From positions 22,850 through 86,849 of the forward strand of contig CAYSTJ010000015.1 in assembly GCA_964434105.1 (NCBI GenBank): DNA of 64,000 bases. The letters are read 5' to 3'. The notes beneath the pieces are model-generated. The model did no database searches, was not told the DNA's origin, and was given only the letters and a program-made list of their open reading frames with translations. Position numbers and translations under genes: made by a program. Numbering within the stretch: position 1 is the first letter of the stretch; each line of letters opens with the position of its first letter. Of the stretch, positions 36,012-44,730 are shown in pieces. The DNA comes from CAYNST01 sp964434105. GTDB lineage: Bacteria; Pseudomonadota; Gammaproteobacteria; Pseudomonadales; Cellvibrionaceae.

Positions 36012-36012
36012 C

Positions 36013-36238
36013 GTAACTATTCAGCTCGTGTTGTAACTGTTCAGATTGCGTCCAGATTTGTTCAGAGCAAGGCGAAAAATGTGAGTTTACTCGTGTCAAT
36101 ACGCCGCGCATCCTGCGCGTCGCCCTCCGGGCCGCCTGGGCAGGCGTTCAAACCTGTTCCCGACCGGTTTGTGTCCATTGTTTAACGCGGCTTTATTGTA
36201 GGTGCGGGGGCAAATCGAGACGGAAGCTGAATAGTTAC
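36013..36238 (+). repeat. Palindromic intergenic element, copy 5 (long form)
   Basis: 226 bp. The left end GTAACTATTCAGCTC (36013-36027) is perfect and the right end is AAGCTGAATAGTTAC (to 36238). It carries the same central GC-rich insert as copy 2, plus a further 14-nt or so (TTGTAGGTGCGGGGG region) near the right end. It splits skp from lpxD inside the envelope cluster, with its right end 87 nt from the lpxD start and in the same orientation. Confidence 0.9.
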
Positions 36239-36325
36239 ACTGAATTTTCCAACGCAGCAGCGGCGAACCCGGTACCACCAAGTCAAGCCCTGATGCGTCA
36301 ACATCAATGATCAGGTTGCTGCGCC

Positions 36326-37378
36326 ATGGGACACAAATACACGCTTAAACAGCTGGCGGACTATCTTGATGCAGAATTCGAAGGTGACGGCGACAAGGAG
36401 GTCGTCGGCATCGCGGATTTGCAGCAAGCCACATCCCGACAGCTCAGTTTTCTGGCAAAAAAGCAGTTTGAGCCTTACCTTCAAACCAGCCGCGCTGGAA
36501 TTCTGGTCGTCAAAACCGGCGTCAAAGTGCCTGCCTCATCCAATGTCATTCGTGTCGTCGACCCTTACCTGGCGTACGCGAGACTGACAGGCCTGTTTGT
36601 GGATCGGCAATCAGCGCAACCGGGTGTGCATCCGTCAGCCGTCGTTCATCCCTCCGCAGTTATTGCGCCTACGGCATCGGTCGGACCGAACTGCATCATT
36701 GATGCAAACGTAACGATTGGTGGTGGCACCGAGTTGCAAAGCGGCATAATGGTCGGGAAGAATAGCCGTATCGGCAACGACTGCCTGATTTACGCGAATG
36801 TTGTGATTTATCACGGCGTCACCCTGGGGGATCGGGTGACGCTGCATTCGACCGTGGTCATCGGTGCTGACGGTTTCGGGTATGCGCCGAGTCCCGATGG
36901 GTGGGTCAAGATTCATCAATTGGGCGGGGTAGTCATTGGTAATGATGTGGAAGTTGGTGCCGGTACTGCCATTGATCGCGGTGCAATCAACGATACCCGT
37001 ATCGGCGACGGGGTGATTATTGATAACCGGGTACATATTGCTCACAACGTCATTGTGGGCGACCGTACCGCGATAGCGGGCTGTGTCGGGATCGCCGGTA
37101 GTTCAATCATTGGCAAAAACTGTACAATAGGCGGCTTTGCCGGTATTAGTGGTCACCTGGAAATCGCGGATAATGTTCATCTGCACGGTGCAACCATCGT
37201 TACGCGGTCTATTACTGAGGCTGGTTCCTATGCATCATGCACACCCGTGCAGGAAGTGCGGAAATGGCGCAGGAATACTGTACGCTTCACCCAACTCGAT
37301 GAATGGGTGGAGCGCATAAAAAAACTGGAACAGGCAGACGACCGGGTTGGGTCGGTTTCACCGCCTGTTGAAAAATGA
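36326..37378 (+). CDS. lpxD: UDP-3-O-acylglucosamine N-acyltransferase
   Basis: The third step of lipid A synthesis, adding the N-linked 3-hydroxyacyl chain. It has 350 residues with a uridine-binding N-terminal domain (about 1-100), a left-handed beta-helix of hexapeptide repeats (about 105-310) and a helical tail. Catalytic His lies in NRVHIAHNVIVG, and FGYAPSPDGWVKIHQLG is a further LpxD signature. The gap after skp is widened by a palindromic element, so lpxD may have its own promoter or leader. Confidence 0.96.
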   Translation: MGHKYTLKQLADYLDAEFEGDGDKEVVGIADLQQATSRQLSFLAKKQFEPYLQTSRAGILVVKTGVKVPASSNVIRVVDPYLAYARLTGLFVDRQSAQPGVHPSAVVHPSAVIAPTASVGPNCIIDANVTIGGGTELQSGIMVGKNSRIGNDCLIYANVVIYHGVTLGDRVTLHSTVVIGADGFGYAPSPDGWVKIHQLGGVVIGNDVEVGAGTAIDRGAINDTRIGDGVIIDNRVHIAHNVIVGDRTAIAGCVGIAGSSIIGKNCTIGGFAGISGHLEIADNVHLHGATIVTRSITEAGSYASCTPVQEVRKWRRNTVRFTQLDEWVERIKKLEQADDRVGSVSPPVEK

Positions 37379-37397
37379 ATGTATTGGGGCCACCTTT

Positions 37398-37838
37398 ATG
37401 ATGGATGTAAACGAAATCCGCAAATATCTACCTCACCGATATCCGTTTCTATTGATCGATCGGGTTGTTGATCTGAAATTGGGTGAATCCATTGTTGCCT
37501 ATAAAAACATAACCATCAATGAAGGTGTTTTCGAAGGCCATTTTCCCAATTATCCCGTATTTCCGGGTGTTATGATTCTTGAAACCATGGCCCAGGCCTG
37601 TGGTGTGCTGGGTTTCAAGACCATGGACAAAACGCCCGACCAGGGTTCGATCTATTTGTATGCCGGCATCGATAATGCGCGGTTCAAGCGACCTGTTGTG
37701 CCGGGTGACCAACTGTATATCGAGGCCCGCAAGCTGTCTGAAAAGCGCGGTATCTGGAAGTTTGAATGCGTCGCCAAAGTCGATGGCAAGGTTTGCAGCA
37801 GTGCAACCATTATGTGTGCCGATCGAAACGTCAGCTAG
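37398..37838 (+). CDS. fabZ: 3-hydroxyacyl-ACP dehydratase
   Basis: A hot-dog fold dehydratase of type II fatty-acid synthesis, 146 residues. The motif LPHRYPFLLIDRV opens the protein, catalytic His is in GHFPNYPVFPGVM, and Glu is in ETMAQACG. Two adjacent Met codons (37398 and 37401) are possible starts. It lies 19 nt after lpxD. Placement within the lpx genes balances use of 3-hydroxyacyl-ACP between membrane lipid and lipid A. Confidence 0.96.
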   Translation: MMDVNEIRKYLPHRYPFLLIDRVVDLKLGESIVAYKNITINEGVFEGHFPNYPVFPGVMILETMAQACGVLGFKTMDKTPDQGSIYLYAGIDNARFKRPVVPGDQLYIEARKLSEKRGIWKFECVAKVDGKVCSSATIMCADRNVS

Positions 37839-37852
37839 CAGTGGGGAATAAC

Positions 37853-38623
37853 ATGATAGACCCTCATGCCATTGTTCATCCCGGAGCCAGGCTGGGTGAC
37901 GGCGTAAGCGTCGGACCTTTTACGGTTATTGGCGCCGATGTGGAAGTTGGCGAAGGTACCCGTATCGAGTCGCATGTTGTCATTAAGGGGCCCTGCCGAA
38001 TCGGCGCGGGCAATCACATCTATCAGTTTTCTACCATCGGAGACGCAACGCCCGACCTGAAATACCGGGGCGAGCCGACGACGTTGACTATCGGCGATAA
38101 CAATACCATTCGGGAAGGGGTCACAATTCATCGTGGTACCGTTCAGGATCGCGGCGACACGCTGATCGGCAACAATAATCTGATTATGGCATACGTACAC
38201 ATTGGTCATGACAGTGTGGTGGGAAATCATTGTATTCTGGTCAACAATACAGCGCTTGCCGGTCATGTAGTCGTTGGCGACTGGGCTATCCTGAGCGGTT
38301 TCACGCTCGTGCATCAGTTCTGCCGCATCGGCGCGCATAGTTTTACAGGTATGGGGACGGCCGTGGGAAAGGATATCCCGGCATTTATCATGGTGACTGG
38401 CGCACCGGCAGAAGCACGCAGCATCAACGTCGAAGGCATACGTCGCCGCGGCTTCAGCAGGGAAGATATCGCCTTGCTTACCCATGCCTATAAAGTTATT
38501 TATCGCCGCGGTTTAACGCTGGAGCAGGCGATGCACACGATTAGCAGTGAAACGCCCGCCAATCCGCATATCCAGATGTTATTGCAATCACTACAGGCGT
38601 CCGGACGTGGCATTGTGCGCTGA
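37853..38623 (+). CDS. lpxA: UDP-N-acetylglucosamine acyltransferase
   Basis: The first step of lipid A synthesis, 256 residues. The protein is a hexapeptide beta-helix (IHPGARLGDGVSVGPF start region), with catalytic His in AYVHIGHDSVVG and a helical C-terminal domain. The start MIDPHAIVHP at 37853 has GGGGA upstream. The long open extension back to 37766 lies in fabZ. Confidence 0.96.
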   Translation: MIDPHAIVHPGARLGDGVSVGPFTVIGADVEVGEGTRIESHVVIKGPCRIGAGNHIYQFSTIGDATPDLKYRGEPTTLTIGDNNTIREGVTIHRGTVQDRGDTLIGNNNLIMAYVHIGHDSVVGNHCILVNNTALAGHVVVGDWAILSGFTLVHQFCRIGAHSFTGMGTAVGKDIPAFIMVTGAPAEARSINVEGIRRRGFSREDIALLTHAYKVIYRRGLTLEQAMHTISSETPANPHIQMLLQSLQASGRGIVR

Positions 38624-39797
38624 GCGATCCGGTGCGCCCAAAAGGTTTGCCATGGTTGTGGGCGAAGAGTCCGGCGATATTCTGGGCGCGGGTCTTATGC
38701 GAGCGCTGCAGGCAATCTATCCGGACGCGATATTTGAGGGCATTGGCGGGCCACGCATGCTCCGTCAGGGTTTTAAATCGCATTTTCCGCAGGATCGCCT
38801 GGCCGTCATGGGGCTGATCGAACCGCTGAAGCGACTGCCGGAGTTGCTGGGCATCCGTCGCCAACTTCGCGAGCGGTTTATCGGTGAGCCTCCCAGTGCT
38901 TTTATTGGGATAGACTCGCCGGATTTTAACCTGGATCTCGAACTTGCCCTGCGGCAGCATGGTATAAAGACCGTGCATTACGTGAGTCCGTCGGTATGGG
39001 CCTGGCGGCAGGGTCGATTAAAAAAAATTGCGGCTGCGGTTGACCTGATGTTGGCCCTGTTCCCATTCGAGAAGCAGTTCTATCAGGGGCATAATGTGCC
39101 GGTCAGCTTTGTCGGCCATCCCCTGGCGGATGATTTTCCATTGGAACCGGATAGCAATGCGGCACGGCACCGCCTGCAGCTTAACGAATGGATCGGTTCG
39201 CGCAGGGTATTGGCATTGATGCCCGGTAGTCGAGAGTCAGAAGTTGAACGACTGGGGACGCTGTTTCTGGAGGTGGCGCGCTGCTGCCTGAACAGGCGTC
39301 CCGATCTGTGCTTTCTGATCCCATCGGCAAATGAACGCCGGCATTCGCAGTTGCAGCAGCTGCTGGATGCCGCTCCCCAGGACTTGCCGGTTCGCCTGGT
39401 GTCCGGGCAGTCACAACAGGTAATGTCCGCCGCGGACGCAGTATTGATGGCCTCGGGGACGGCCAGCCTGGAAGCGATGCTATTGAAAAGGCCGATGGTA
39501 ATCGCATATAAAGTCGCTCCGCTGTCCTATTGGCTGTTGCGTCGACTGGTTCGAGTGCCCTTTATCGGGTTGCCCAACCTGCTGGCGGGACGGGAGCTGG
39601 TGCCGGAGTTCATCCAGAATGACGCGACAGCTGAGGCAATCAGCGCTTCGCTTTTACCCTATGTCGACGAAACAGACACTACCCGGACATTAAAGGAGGC
39701 TTTTCTCGATATGCATCAACAGTTAAAACGGGACGCCAGTATCCAGGCTGCCGAGGCTATTCGTAACCTGCTTGAGACCGCAGATAAATGCGTTTGA
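38613..39797 (+). CDS. lpxB: Lipid-A-disaccharide synthase
   Basis: A GT19 glycosyltransferase that forms the beta-1,6 disaccharide of lipid A at the membrane. Visible: VVGEESGDILGAGLM, GIGGPRML, YVSPSVWAWRQGR, and LMPGSRESEVERL with ASGTASLEAML near the end. The start is uncertain. The family usually has about six residues before the first strand (here KRFAMVVGEE), so ATG 38652 is too short. TTG 38613 (overlapping lpxA by 11 nt) is plausible, and ATG 38547 would overlap lpxA by 77 nt. It overlaps rnhB by 10 nt. Confidence 0.93.
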   Translation: MCAERSGAPKRFAMVVGEESGDILGAGLMRALQAIYPDAIFEGIGGPRMLRQGFKSHFPQDRLAVMGLIEPLKRLPELLGIRRQLRERFIGEPPSAFIGIDSPDFNLDLELALRQHGIKTVHYVSPSVWAWRQGRLKKIAAAVDLMLALFPFEKQFYQGHNVPVSFVGHPLADDFPLEPDSNAARHRLQLNEWIGSRRVLALMPGSRESEVERLGTLFLEVARCCLNRRPDLCFLIPSANERRHSQLQQLLDAAPQDLPVRLVSGQSQQVMSAADAVLMASGTASLEAMLLKRPMVIAYKVAPLSYWLLRRLVRVPFIGLPNLLAGRELVPEFIQNDATAEAISASLLPYVDETDTTRTLKEAFLDMHQQLKRDASIQAAEAIRNLLETADKCV

Positions 39798-40366
39798 TAG
39801 CCGGGGTCGATGAAGCGGGGCGGGGACCTTTGGCGGGAGATGTCATCGCTGCGGCGGTGATTTTAAACCCGGACGCACCGATTCCGGGGCTGGCAGATTC
39901 CAAGGCACTAACCGCGCGCCGGCGTGAACTTCTGTTCGATCAGATCCTCGAACGCGCGCTTTGCTACGCAATAGCGCGGGCGACGGTGGCGGAAATTGAT
40001 CGCCTGAACATACTGCAGGCCAGCCTCCTGGCGATGACGCGAGCGGTAGACCGATTACAGATGCAACCATGTCATGTATTGGTTGATGGCAATCGGTTGC
40101 CACGATGGCGTTACTCAAGCGAGGCCATTGTGCAGGGGGACAGCCTGGAGGCGGCAATCAGCGCAGCATCCATCCTGGCCAAAGTTACGCGGGATCGCGA
40201 AATGCAGTCTCTGTGCAGTCGCTATCCGGGCTACGGATTCAGCACCCATAAGGGCTACCCGACCCGGGCTCACCTGGCGGCGTTGAAAACGCTGGGGCCG
40301 TCGGCGATTCATCGCACCAGCTATGCGCCAGTGAGAAACCTGATTGTGCAGACGTCTCTGTTTTAA
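39788..40366 (+). CDS. rnhB: Ribonuclease HII
   Basis: Removes ribonucleotides and RNA from RNA-DNA hybrids, 192 residues. The catalytic acidic residues are in GVDEAGRGPLAGDV (Asp, Glu), LVDG and the AAISAASILAKVTRDR helix. GYGFSTHKGYPT is also diagnostic. The start lies inside lpxB. dnaE, which often follows in gammaproteobacteria, is not here. Confidence 0.96.
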   Translation: MRLIAGVDEAGRGPLAGDVIAAAVILNPDAPIPGLADSKALTARRRELLFDQILERALCYAIARATVAEIDRLNILQASLLAMTRAVDRLQMQPCHVLVDGNRLPRWRYSSEAIVQGDSLEAAISAASILAKVTRDREMQSLCSRYPGYGFSTHKGYPTRAHLAALKTLGPSAIHRTSYAPVRNLIVQTSLF

Positions 40367-41481
40367 TGTCAGCCCCTGCCGAACGCTATCACGGCCTTGA
40401 TCTGGCGCGCGCGGTATTTATGCTGCTGGGCATAGTTTATCATTGTGCTGCAATCTTCCAGGTCGACGGTGAATGGCTGGTCAATGCCGAGCACTCCCAC
40501 CGACTTTTTGACTGGCTGGTGGAGTTTCTCAGCGCTTTCCGGATGCACGCTTTTTTTATCATTGCCGGATTCTTTTTCTGTCTGGTGGTTGAAAAGTACG
40601 GCGAAAGACACGCAACAATTGACCGTACAGTACGCCTGATGGTGCCCATGTTATTCGCCGGTTTTGTACTCAACGGATTAACAAATCCTTTGACGGACAA
40701 GACGGATTTTTCGTCGGGTCTGGATTATATTGCCGGGGGCGAATGGCTGGGACATCTTTGGTTTCTCGGAAATCTGGTCGTCTACAACTGGCTCTCGCTG
40801 GTGCTGGTGCGGCCATTGAGACGGATAGCGAATGCCTGGCTGCCGGATCCATTGTTGTTGCTGACCGCCGTTTTACTGTTTCCAGCGCTCGCCGCCGTAT
40901 TTCACTATTATGGCCGTCTTTTGGCCACCGATATTCACTTCTTTATTTCTTTTTTTCTCTTGTATTATTACCTGCCTTTTTATTTGATCGGCATGGTGTT
41001 TTACTTTCGGCGGGAAGCATTTATGCGGCTGCTGGATTTGCGAATCTGTGTCAGGTTGGCGGTATTTGCCATTGGTGCGGGTTACGTCAGTCGCGAGATT
41101 TCAGACATGGAAGCACCTTTTTTGCTGACGCTTTACGCTGAAGCGATATACAATATGTCGCTGGCGATATCGATTATGGGGATTGTTAATTTTTTCGCCC
41201 GGGAATCCCGTTGGGTTACCCGCATAGTCAATGCTTCCTATTCGATTTATGTCCTGCATCAGCCGTTGATCATCTGCCTTTTCCCGCTGCTGGCGTTATG
41301 GCTTCTGAATCCGTTCCTGTTCTTTGTCTTGTTGTCCCTGAGCACATTTGTGTTGACATTTTTATGCCATGAGAAATTTATTGCAGAAAGCCGATGGCTG
41401 CTTTTTCTGTTTAACGGCATTCGGCCGCGCAAGTCCAGCCGGCGGGTCAGGCCGGCAAGAGTCGATCATAACGTCGGCTGA
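40366..41481 (+). CDS. Acyltransferase family 3 membrane protein
   Basis: A 371-residue polytopic protein of the acyltransferase 3 (OafA/OpgC-like) family. It opens with YHGLDLARAVFMLLGIVYHC, carrying the family Arg and His, has FFIIAGFF after the second helix, and ends with SYSIYVLHQPLI. About ten membrane helices are visible. It probably moves an acyl or succinyl group onto an extracytoplasmic glycan, but the substrate is unknown. Its ATG overlaps the rnhB stop by one base, and its end overlaps the convergent next gene by 35 nt. Confidence 0.85.
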   Translation: MSAPAERYHGLDLARAVFMLLGIVYHCAAIFQVDGEWLVNAEHSHRLFDWLVEFLSAFRMHAFFIIAGFFFCLVVEKYGERHATIDRTVRLMVPMLFAGFVLNGLTNPLTDKTDFSSGLDYIAGGEWLGHLWFLGNLVVYNWLSLVLVRPLRRIANAWLPDPLLLLTAVLLFPALAAVFHYYGRLLATDIHFFISFFLLYYYLPFYLIGMVFYFRREAFMRLLDLRICVRLAVFAIGAGYVSREISDMEAPFLLTLYAEAIYNMSLAISIMGIVNFFARESRWVTRIVNASYSIYVLHQPLIICLFPLLALWLLNPFLFFVLLSLSTFVLTFLCHEKFIAESRWLLFLFNGIRPRKSSRRVRPARVDHNVG

Positions 41482-41977
41482 GCAGATCGTAGAAGCGTTC
41501 CCGTAAAGCCATAACGGAGGCTTTCAGGTCCGCGATCTCCTGATCTGTAATATCCTGGCGACCGACATACACCTGCTTTCGAAACAGGGCGATTTTGGCG
41601 CCATAGAGCCGCAACGTTTTCTCCATGGTTTTTTCGCCGAGCATTAACAGTTTCGCCTCGGCATCGGCCAGTTTCTGAAACTCGCTCACCAATTCCTGGT
41701 TCACCCGCTCAAGCTCAAGACGTCGTGCCGAAGGCCACTTGGGCCCGAAGCGTGTCGATTCTATGACAAGTGACGAATATTTGGCGAAACAATGATTGAC
41801 CCTGCCGACGGAGCCCGCAATTTCTTCCAATAGTTGCAGGCGGCGGCTGCCCGGTACATGGCTCTGATGCGCATGGCCGCGACGCCCATAAAGCCACATA
41901 ACAATGACCGCTACGATGCTTCCCAGTGCCATTTTCAACGTCGTTTCAAAAAAAGGCCAGATTTCTAACGAACTCAT
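41447..41977 (-). CDS. Membrane-anchored coiled-coil protein, function unknown
   Basis: 176 residues: one N-terminal membrane helix (about 14-30, MALGSIVAVIVMWLYG), then a long, charged, mostly helical cytoplasmic part with heptad-like spacing (LERVNQELVSEFQKLADAEAKL). The C-terminus overlaps the convergent acyltransferase gene. I do not recognise a family. Similar anchored helical proteins are often found but unstudied. Confidence 0.65.
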   Translation of the reverse strand: MSSLEIWPFFETTLKMALGSIVAVIVMWLYGRRGHAHQSHVPGSRRLQLLEEIAGSVGRVNHCFAKYSSLVIESTRFGPKWPSARRLELERVNQELVSEFQKLADAEAKLLMLGEKTMEKTLRLYGAKIALFRKQVYVGRQDITDQEIADLKASVMALRERFYDLLSRRYDRLLPA

Positions 41978-42114
41978 GCGTATGGTACTCCGGTTGCGTC
42001 AATCCGCTGGCGTTTCGCCACGGTACTTTAGCGAGGGAGCAATAAGCAAACCAACTCGTGTGCATGCGGTGTTCAATGAAATGGCGGGCAACCCGATAAG
42101 CGGCTTTGCGCGGG

Positions 42115-42438
42115 TTAACCGCCGCTGATTTTAACCCTGAATCCTTTGCTTTCCAGAAAGGGCCTGATTTTCTCCCGGTGTTCTCCCTGGATCTCTATAA
42201 TATCGTCCTTTACGGTACCTCCCGTACCGCACAACTGTTTCAGCTTTTTGGCCAGTGTTTTTATCTCTTCAGCGGTTAACGGCAAGTCTGTCACCAGTGT
42301 CACCGTTTTGCCGCCCCGGCCCTTGGATTCACGTTTAAGTTGTACATGGTCCTTGATCGGGTCGCGGGTGGGTGCCTCGGGGGCCGGCGCAATGCGACCC
42401 TTGTCAGTGGAGTATACGAGTCTGGAGTGCTTTTTCAT
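42115..42438 (-). CDS. yciH: SUI1/eIF1-like translation factor YciH
   Basis: About 107 residues, as in E. coli YciH. The N-terminal part KKHSRLVYSTDKGRI and the SUI1 fold (RGGKTVTLVTDLPL, KKLKQLCGTGGTVKDD, EIQGEHREKI) are clear. It is related to eukaryotic eIF1 and thought to affect start-codon fidelity. The start MKKHSRL at 42438 has GTGAAG upstream and fits the family. The start at 42471 would add eleven residues. Confidence 0.9.
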   Translation of the reverse strand: MKKHSRLVYSTDKGRIAPAPEAPTRDPIKDHVQLKRESKGRGGKTVTLVTDLPLTAEEIKTLAKKLKQLCGTGGTVKDDIIEIQGEHREKIRPFLESKGFRVKISGG

Positions 42439-43103
42439 GATCTTCACGTCATTCGGTTTAATGGATGTCATGGCCCGTCGTTTGACTACAGGACAATAGC
42501 ATGACGAAAACCTCTCATAAACAAAAGTTTGATTGGGCGCTATACCGGACAGGAAGTTCAGGTGTGCCGGATGGTGGTACGGGTGTTGATCACGATTGTG
42601 GGTTTCCATGATATGTCGACGGGCCTGCGGCGCCGAAGAGGGTGCACTGGCGCGCGGAGGGTATCATTCGGATTCCTTATAGATCGCGTAACCGTAGCAT
42701 CCAATAGAGCTGACAAAAATTTGCCTGATGGTGGTACGCAGGAATATGATGAGTGTGGTGCGACGCCAGTCCGCCCGGCAGGTGACGGTAGCCTTTCTGC
42801 AATATCATTCCAGTAGGATAACAGGGTATCGACTTTACTGAACCGCGCGGGGGCAATCTGCGGTATCGGCTCGTCCGGGCCGACCAACGTCAGGCAAAGG
42901 TAAATGTGCGTTTTTTTTCAGTGAATTATTGCCTGGCCACCAGCCCCCCGATTCAGGTTAAGTTAAGTATAAGGTGCTCAAACTCTCTCGCATGATCCGG
43001 TGGTGCCCCCGGAGGTTAATCAGGCAAATTGATGAGACCTGTCTAATGACTGATTCATACGTATCTGAATCGTGTGCGTCACCCGTAAATGAGGAGAAAG
43101 ACA
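42439..43103. other. Intergenic region without a supported gene
   Basis: 665 bases. A 17-bp direct repeat with one mismatch, TGCCGGATGGTGGTACG (42565-42581) and TGCCTGATGGTGGTACG (42722-42738), is the only structure noted. An open frame on the minus strand (42558-42887) has no recognisable content. Confidence 0.5.
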
Positions 43104-43358
43104 GTGGATTTTGATGATTGGCAAGTCGACTTAAAGCGCTCTCTCGCGGTCCACAGCACAGGTTTCAGGTTGACAGTAGAGGGCGACCCGAGGAGACCGA
43201 CGGGCGTACTGCCTGGCCGGTTCCCGGACTATCTCAGTGCAGCAGAGCAGGCCGCTCTGCTGCGGCGGGGGATCAATGCGATAGCGAGAAAAGCGGTGAA
43301 CGGCCAGCGTAAGGATGCAGAAGCAGTCGTGCGTAATGCACTTGTCCCGCTAGGATAG
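43104..43358 (+). CDS. Small protein, function unknown
   Basis: 84 residues starting with GTG at 43104, supported by GAGGAG 7 nt upstream. The upstream ATG at 43089 overlaps that Shine-Dalgarno and is less likely. The protein is soluble with an Arg-rich C-terminal helical half (LLRRGINAIARKAVN). No family is recognised. Its end overlaps the convergent DUF4202 gene by 9 nt. The strong ribosome-binding site is the main reason to believe it. Confidence 0.55.
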   Translation: MDFDDWQVDLKRSLAVHSTGFRLTVEGDPRRPTGVLPGRFPDYLSAAEQAALLRRGINAIARKAVNGQRKDAEAVVRNALVPLG

Positions 43359-43952
43359 CGGCCGTTCGGCTTTTAAGGCCCTGCCAATGAGTTGCTGAAG
43401 GTGGGGCGGCAATGGTATATCCAGAGCGGCAGACTGCCCCGCAGCTGACATTTTCCCCCAGGTTTTTCTAATGATATCCACCATTTTTTCATGCGTGTGT
43501 TTTCTGGCAAACCCTTCGAGGTAATAGCGCAGAAACACCAGGCAAATAACATCCTCGAGACACTGGGTCTCGGGATCGCGGCTAAGCCCCCGTTTTTGCA
43601 CAAGGTATTTAACGCGGTCAATATCTTCATCAGGGTAGCCAGCCTGCTGCATTATCTCGCCAACCCGCTGTGCATGATACTGCCCCAGCTCCGCTCGCCA
43701 TTTCTTGTATCCGCTGCGACCTTCCGGGTAGGCTGAGCGCGGCGATTTCCAGCGCTCGATATGTTGCCCACGCGCCGCGATCTTCAGGTGATCAGAGGCC
43801 GCCGGCGCGAATTCCTCGAGGTGGCGTGACATGCGCAATGCATACAGCAGCTCCTTGGGTTGCATCCCATTGCCATCCTGCTCCAAATGGGGGTCCTGGG
43901 CATTGGCGGCGTCGATCAGGCGGATAACCTGGGCAAATGGCGATTCCGTCAT
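43350..43952 (-). CDS. DUF4202 family protein
   Basis: 200 residues with the family's HIERWKSPRSAYPEGRSGY and ETQCLEDVICLVFLRYYLEGF segments, helical throughout. Function unknown. Conserved His, Asp and Glu residues (ARGQHIERW, LEDVICLVFL) suggest a metal site of HD-like kind, which is only a suggestion. Its ATG overlaps the stop of the Fnr-type regulator by 4 nt, so the two are translationally coupled and the family may serve low-oxygen metabolism here. Confidence 0.8.
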   Translation of the reverse strand: MTESPFAQVIRLIDAANAQDPHLEQDGNGMQPKELLYALRMSRHLEEFAPAASDHLKIAARGQHIERWKSPRSAYPEGRSGYKKWRAELGQYHAQRVGEIMQQAGYPDEDIDRVKYLVQKRGLSRDPETQCLEDVICLVFLRYYLEGFARKHTHEKMVDIIRKTWGKMSAAGQSAALDIPLPPHLQQLIGRALKAERPLS

Positions 43953-44695
43953 TCATCAGCCTCCATGTGTACGGACAAAGCCTGCAGTGCCTGCATGTCT
44001 TTGATAACGACGTGTTTTTTATCAAGATCGATGATGTTCAGCTTATGTAACCTGCCCATGATTCTGCTGACTGTTTCGATGGTAAGCCCAAGAAAATTCC
44101 CAATATCCGAGCGCGACATCGGCAGGTAAAATTCGTCGGCTGACAGGCCCTGATGGTGATAGCGCGCTGAGATACTCAGCAGCAACGCGGCGATGCGCTC
44201 CTCCGCACTGTTTTTGCTGAGCAGCGTAATCAGTTGCTGATCGTTCGAAATTTCCTTGCTCATCAACTGAAAAAAGCGTCGTTGCAGCTTCGGCAGGCGG
44301 CTGCTGAGTTCCTCCAATCGGTCAAAAGGAATTTCGCACAGCGCCGAGGTTTCCAGCGCCACGGCCGTGTTGGTGTGATGGTTGGTCGCCAGGCCGTCCA
44401 TACCAATGATTTCGCCAGGCAGGTAAAATCCAGTGATTTGCTCGCGACCGTCGGACGTATTGGTAAACGTCTTGACTGCGCCGGACCTGACAGCGTAGAT
44501 CGAGTGGAACCTGTCGCCGGCGTAGTAGACGGAGTCGGCCTTCTGGAATGGACGTCCCTGCTGAATGATCGCATCCAGCCTGCCAATATCTTCGAGTTGA
44601 AGGCTGATCGGTAAGCACAGCGAACTCAAGCGGCACTTGCCACAGCTAATTTGAGGTGAAATATGACACGTCTGTGGTGAAGTCGAAAAAGTCAT
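43949..44695 (-). CDS. fnr: Fnr/Anr-type oxygen-sensing transcriptional regulator
   Basis: A Crp/Fnr regulator of 248 residues that senses oxygen through a [4Fe-4S] cluster. Ligand cysteines are C18-x2-C21-x5-C27 (ISCGKCRLSSLC) and a central Cys in TSALCEIP (about 120). The cyclic-nucleotide-like barrel (about 35-150) is followed by the HTH MSRSDIGNFLGLTIETVSR, whose E-x2-SR contacts match the FNR box TTGAT-N4-ATCAA. It is coupled to the DUF4202 gene. A palindromic element ends 36 nt upstream. An FNR box lies 1.2 kb away between the HemN-like and lactate permease genes. Confidence 0.94.
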   Translation of the reverse strand: MTFSTSPQTCHISPQISCGKCRLSSLCLPISLQLEDIGRLDAIIQQGRPFQKADSVYYAGDRFHSIYAVRSGAVKTFTNTSDGREQITGFYLPGEIIGMDGLATNHHTNTAVALETSALCEIPFDRLEELSSRLPKLQRRFFQLMSKEISNDQQLITLLSKNSAEERIAALLLSISARYHHQGLSADEFYLPMSRSDIGNFLGLTIETVSRIMGRLHKLNIIDLDKKHVVIKDMQALQALSVHMEADE

Positions 44696-44730
44696 CTGGG
44701 GTATTCCTGCGTGGCCAGTGTATATCCGGG

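Noticed and set aside
42558..42887. Minus-strand open frame
   Set aside because: No Shine-Dalgarno, no recognisable motif, and a His/Arg/Thr-rich composition typical of a chance frame.
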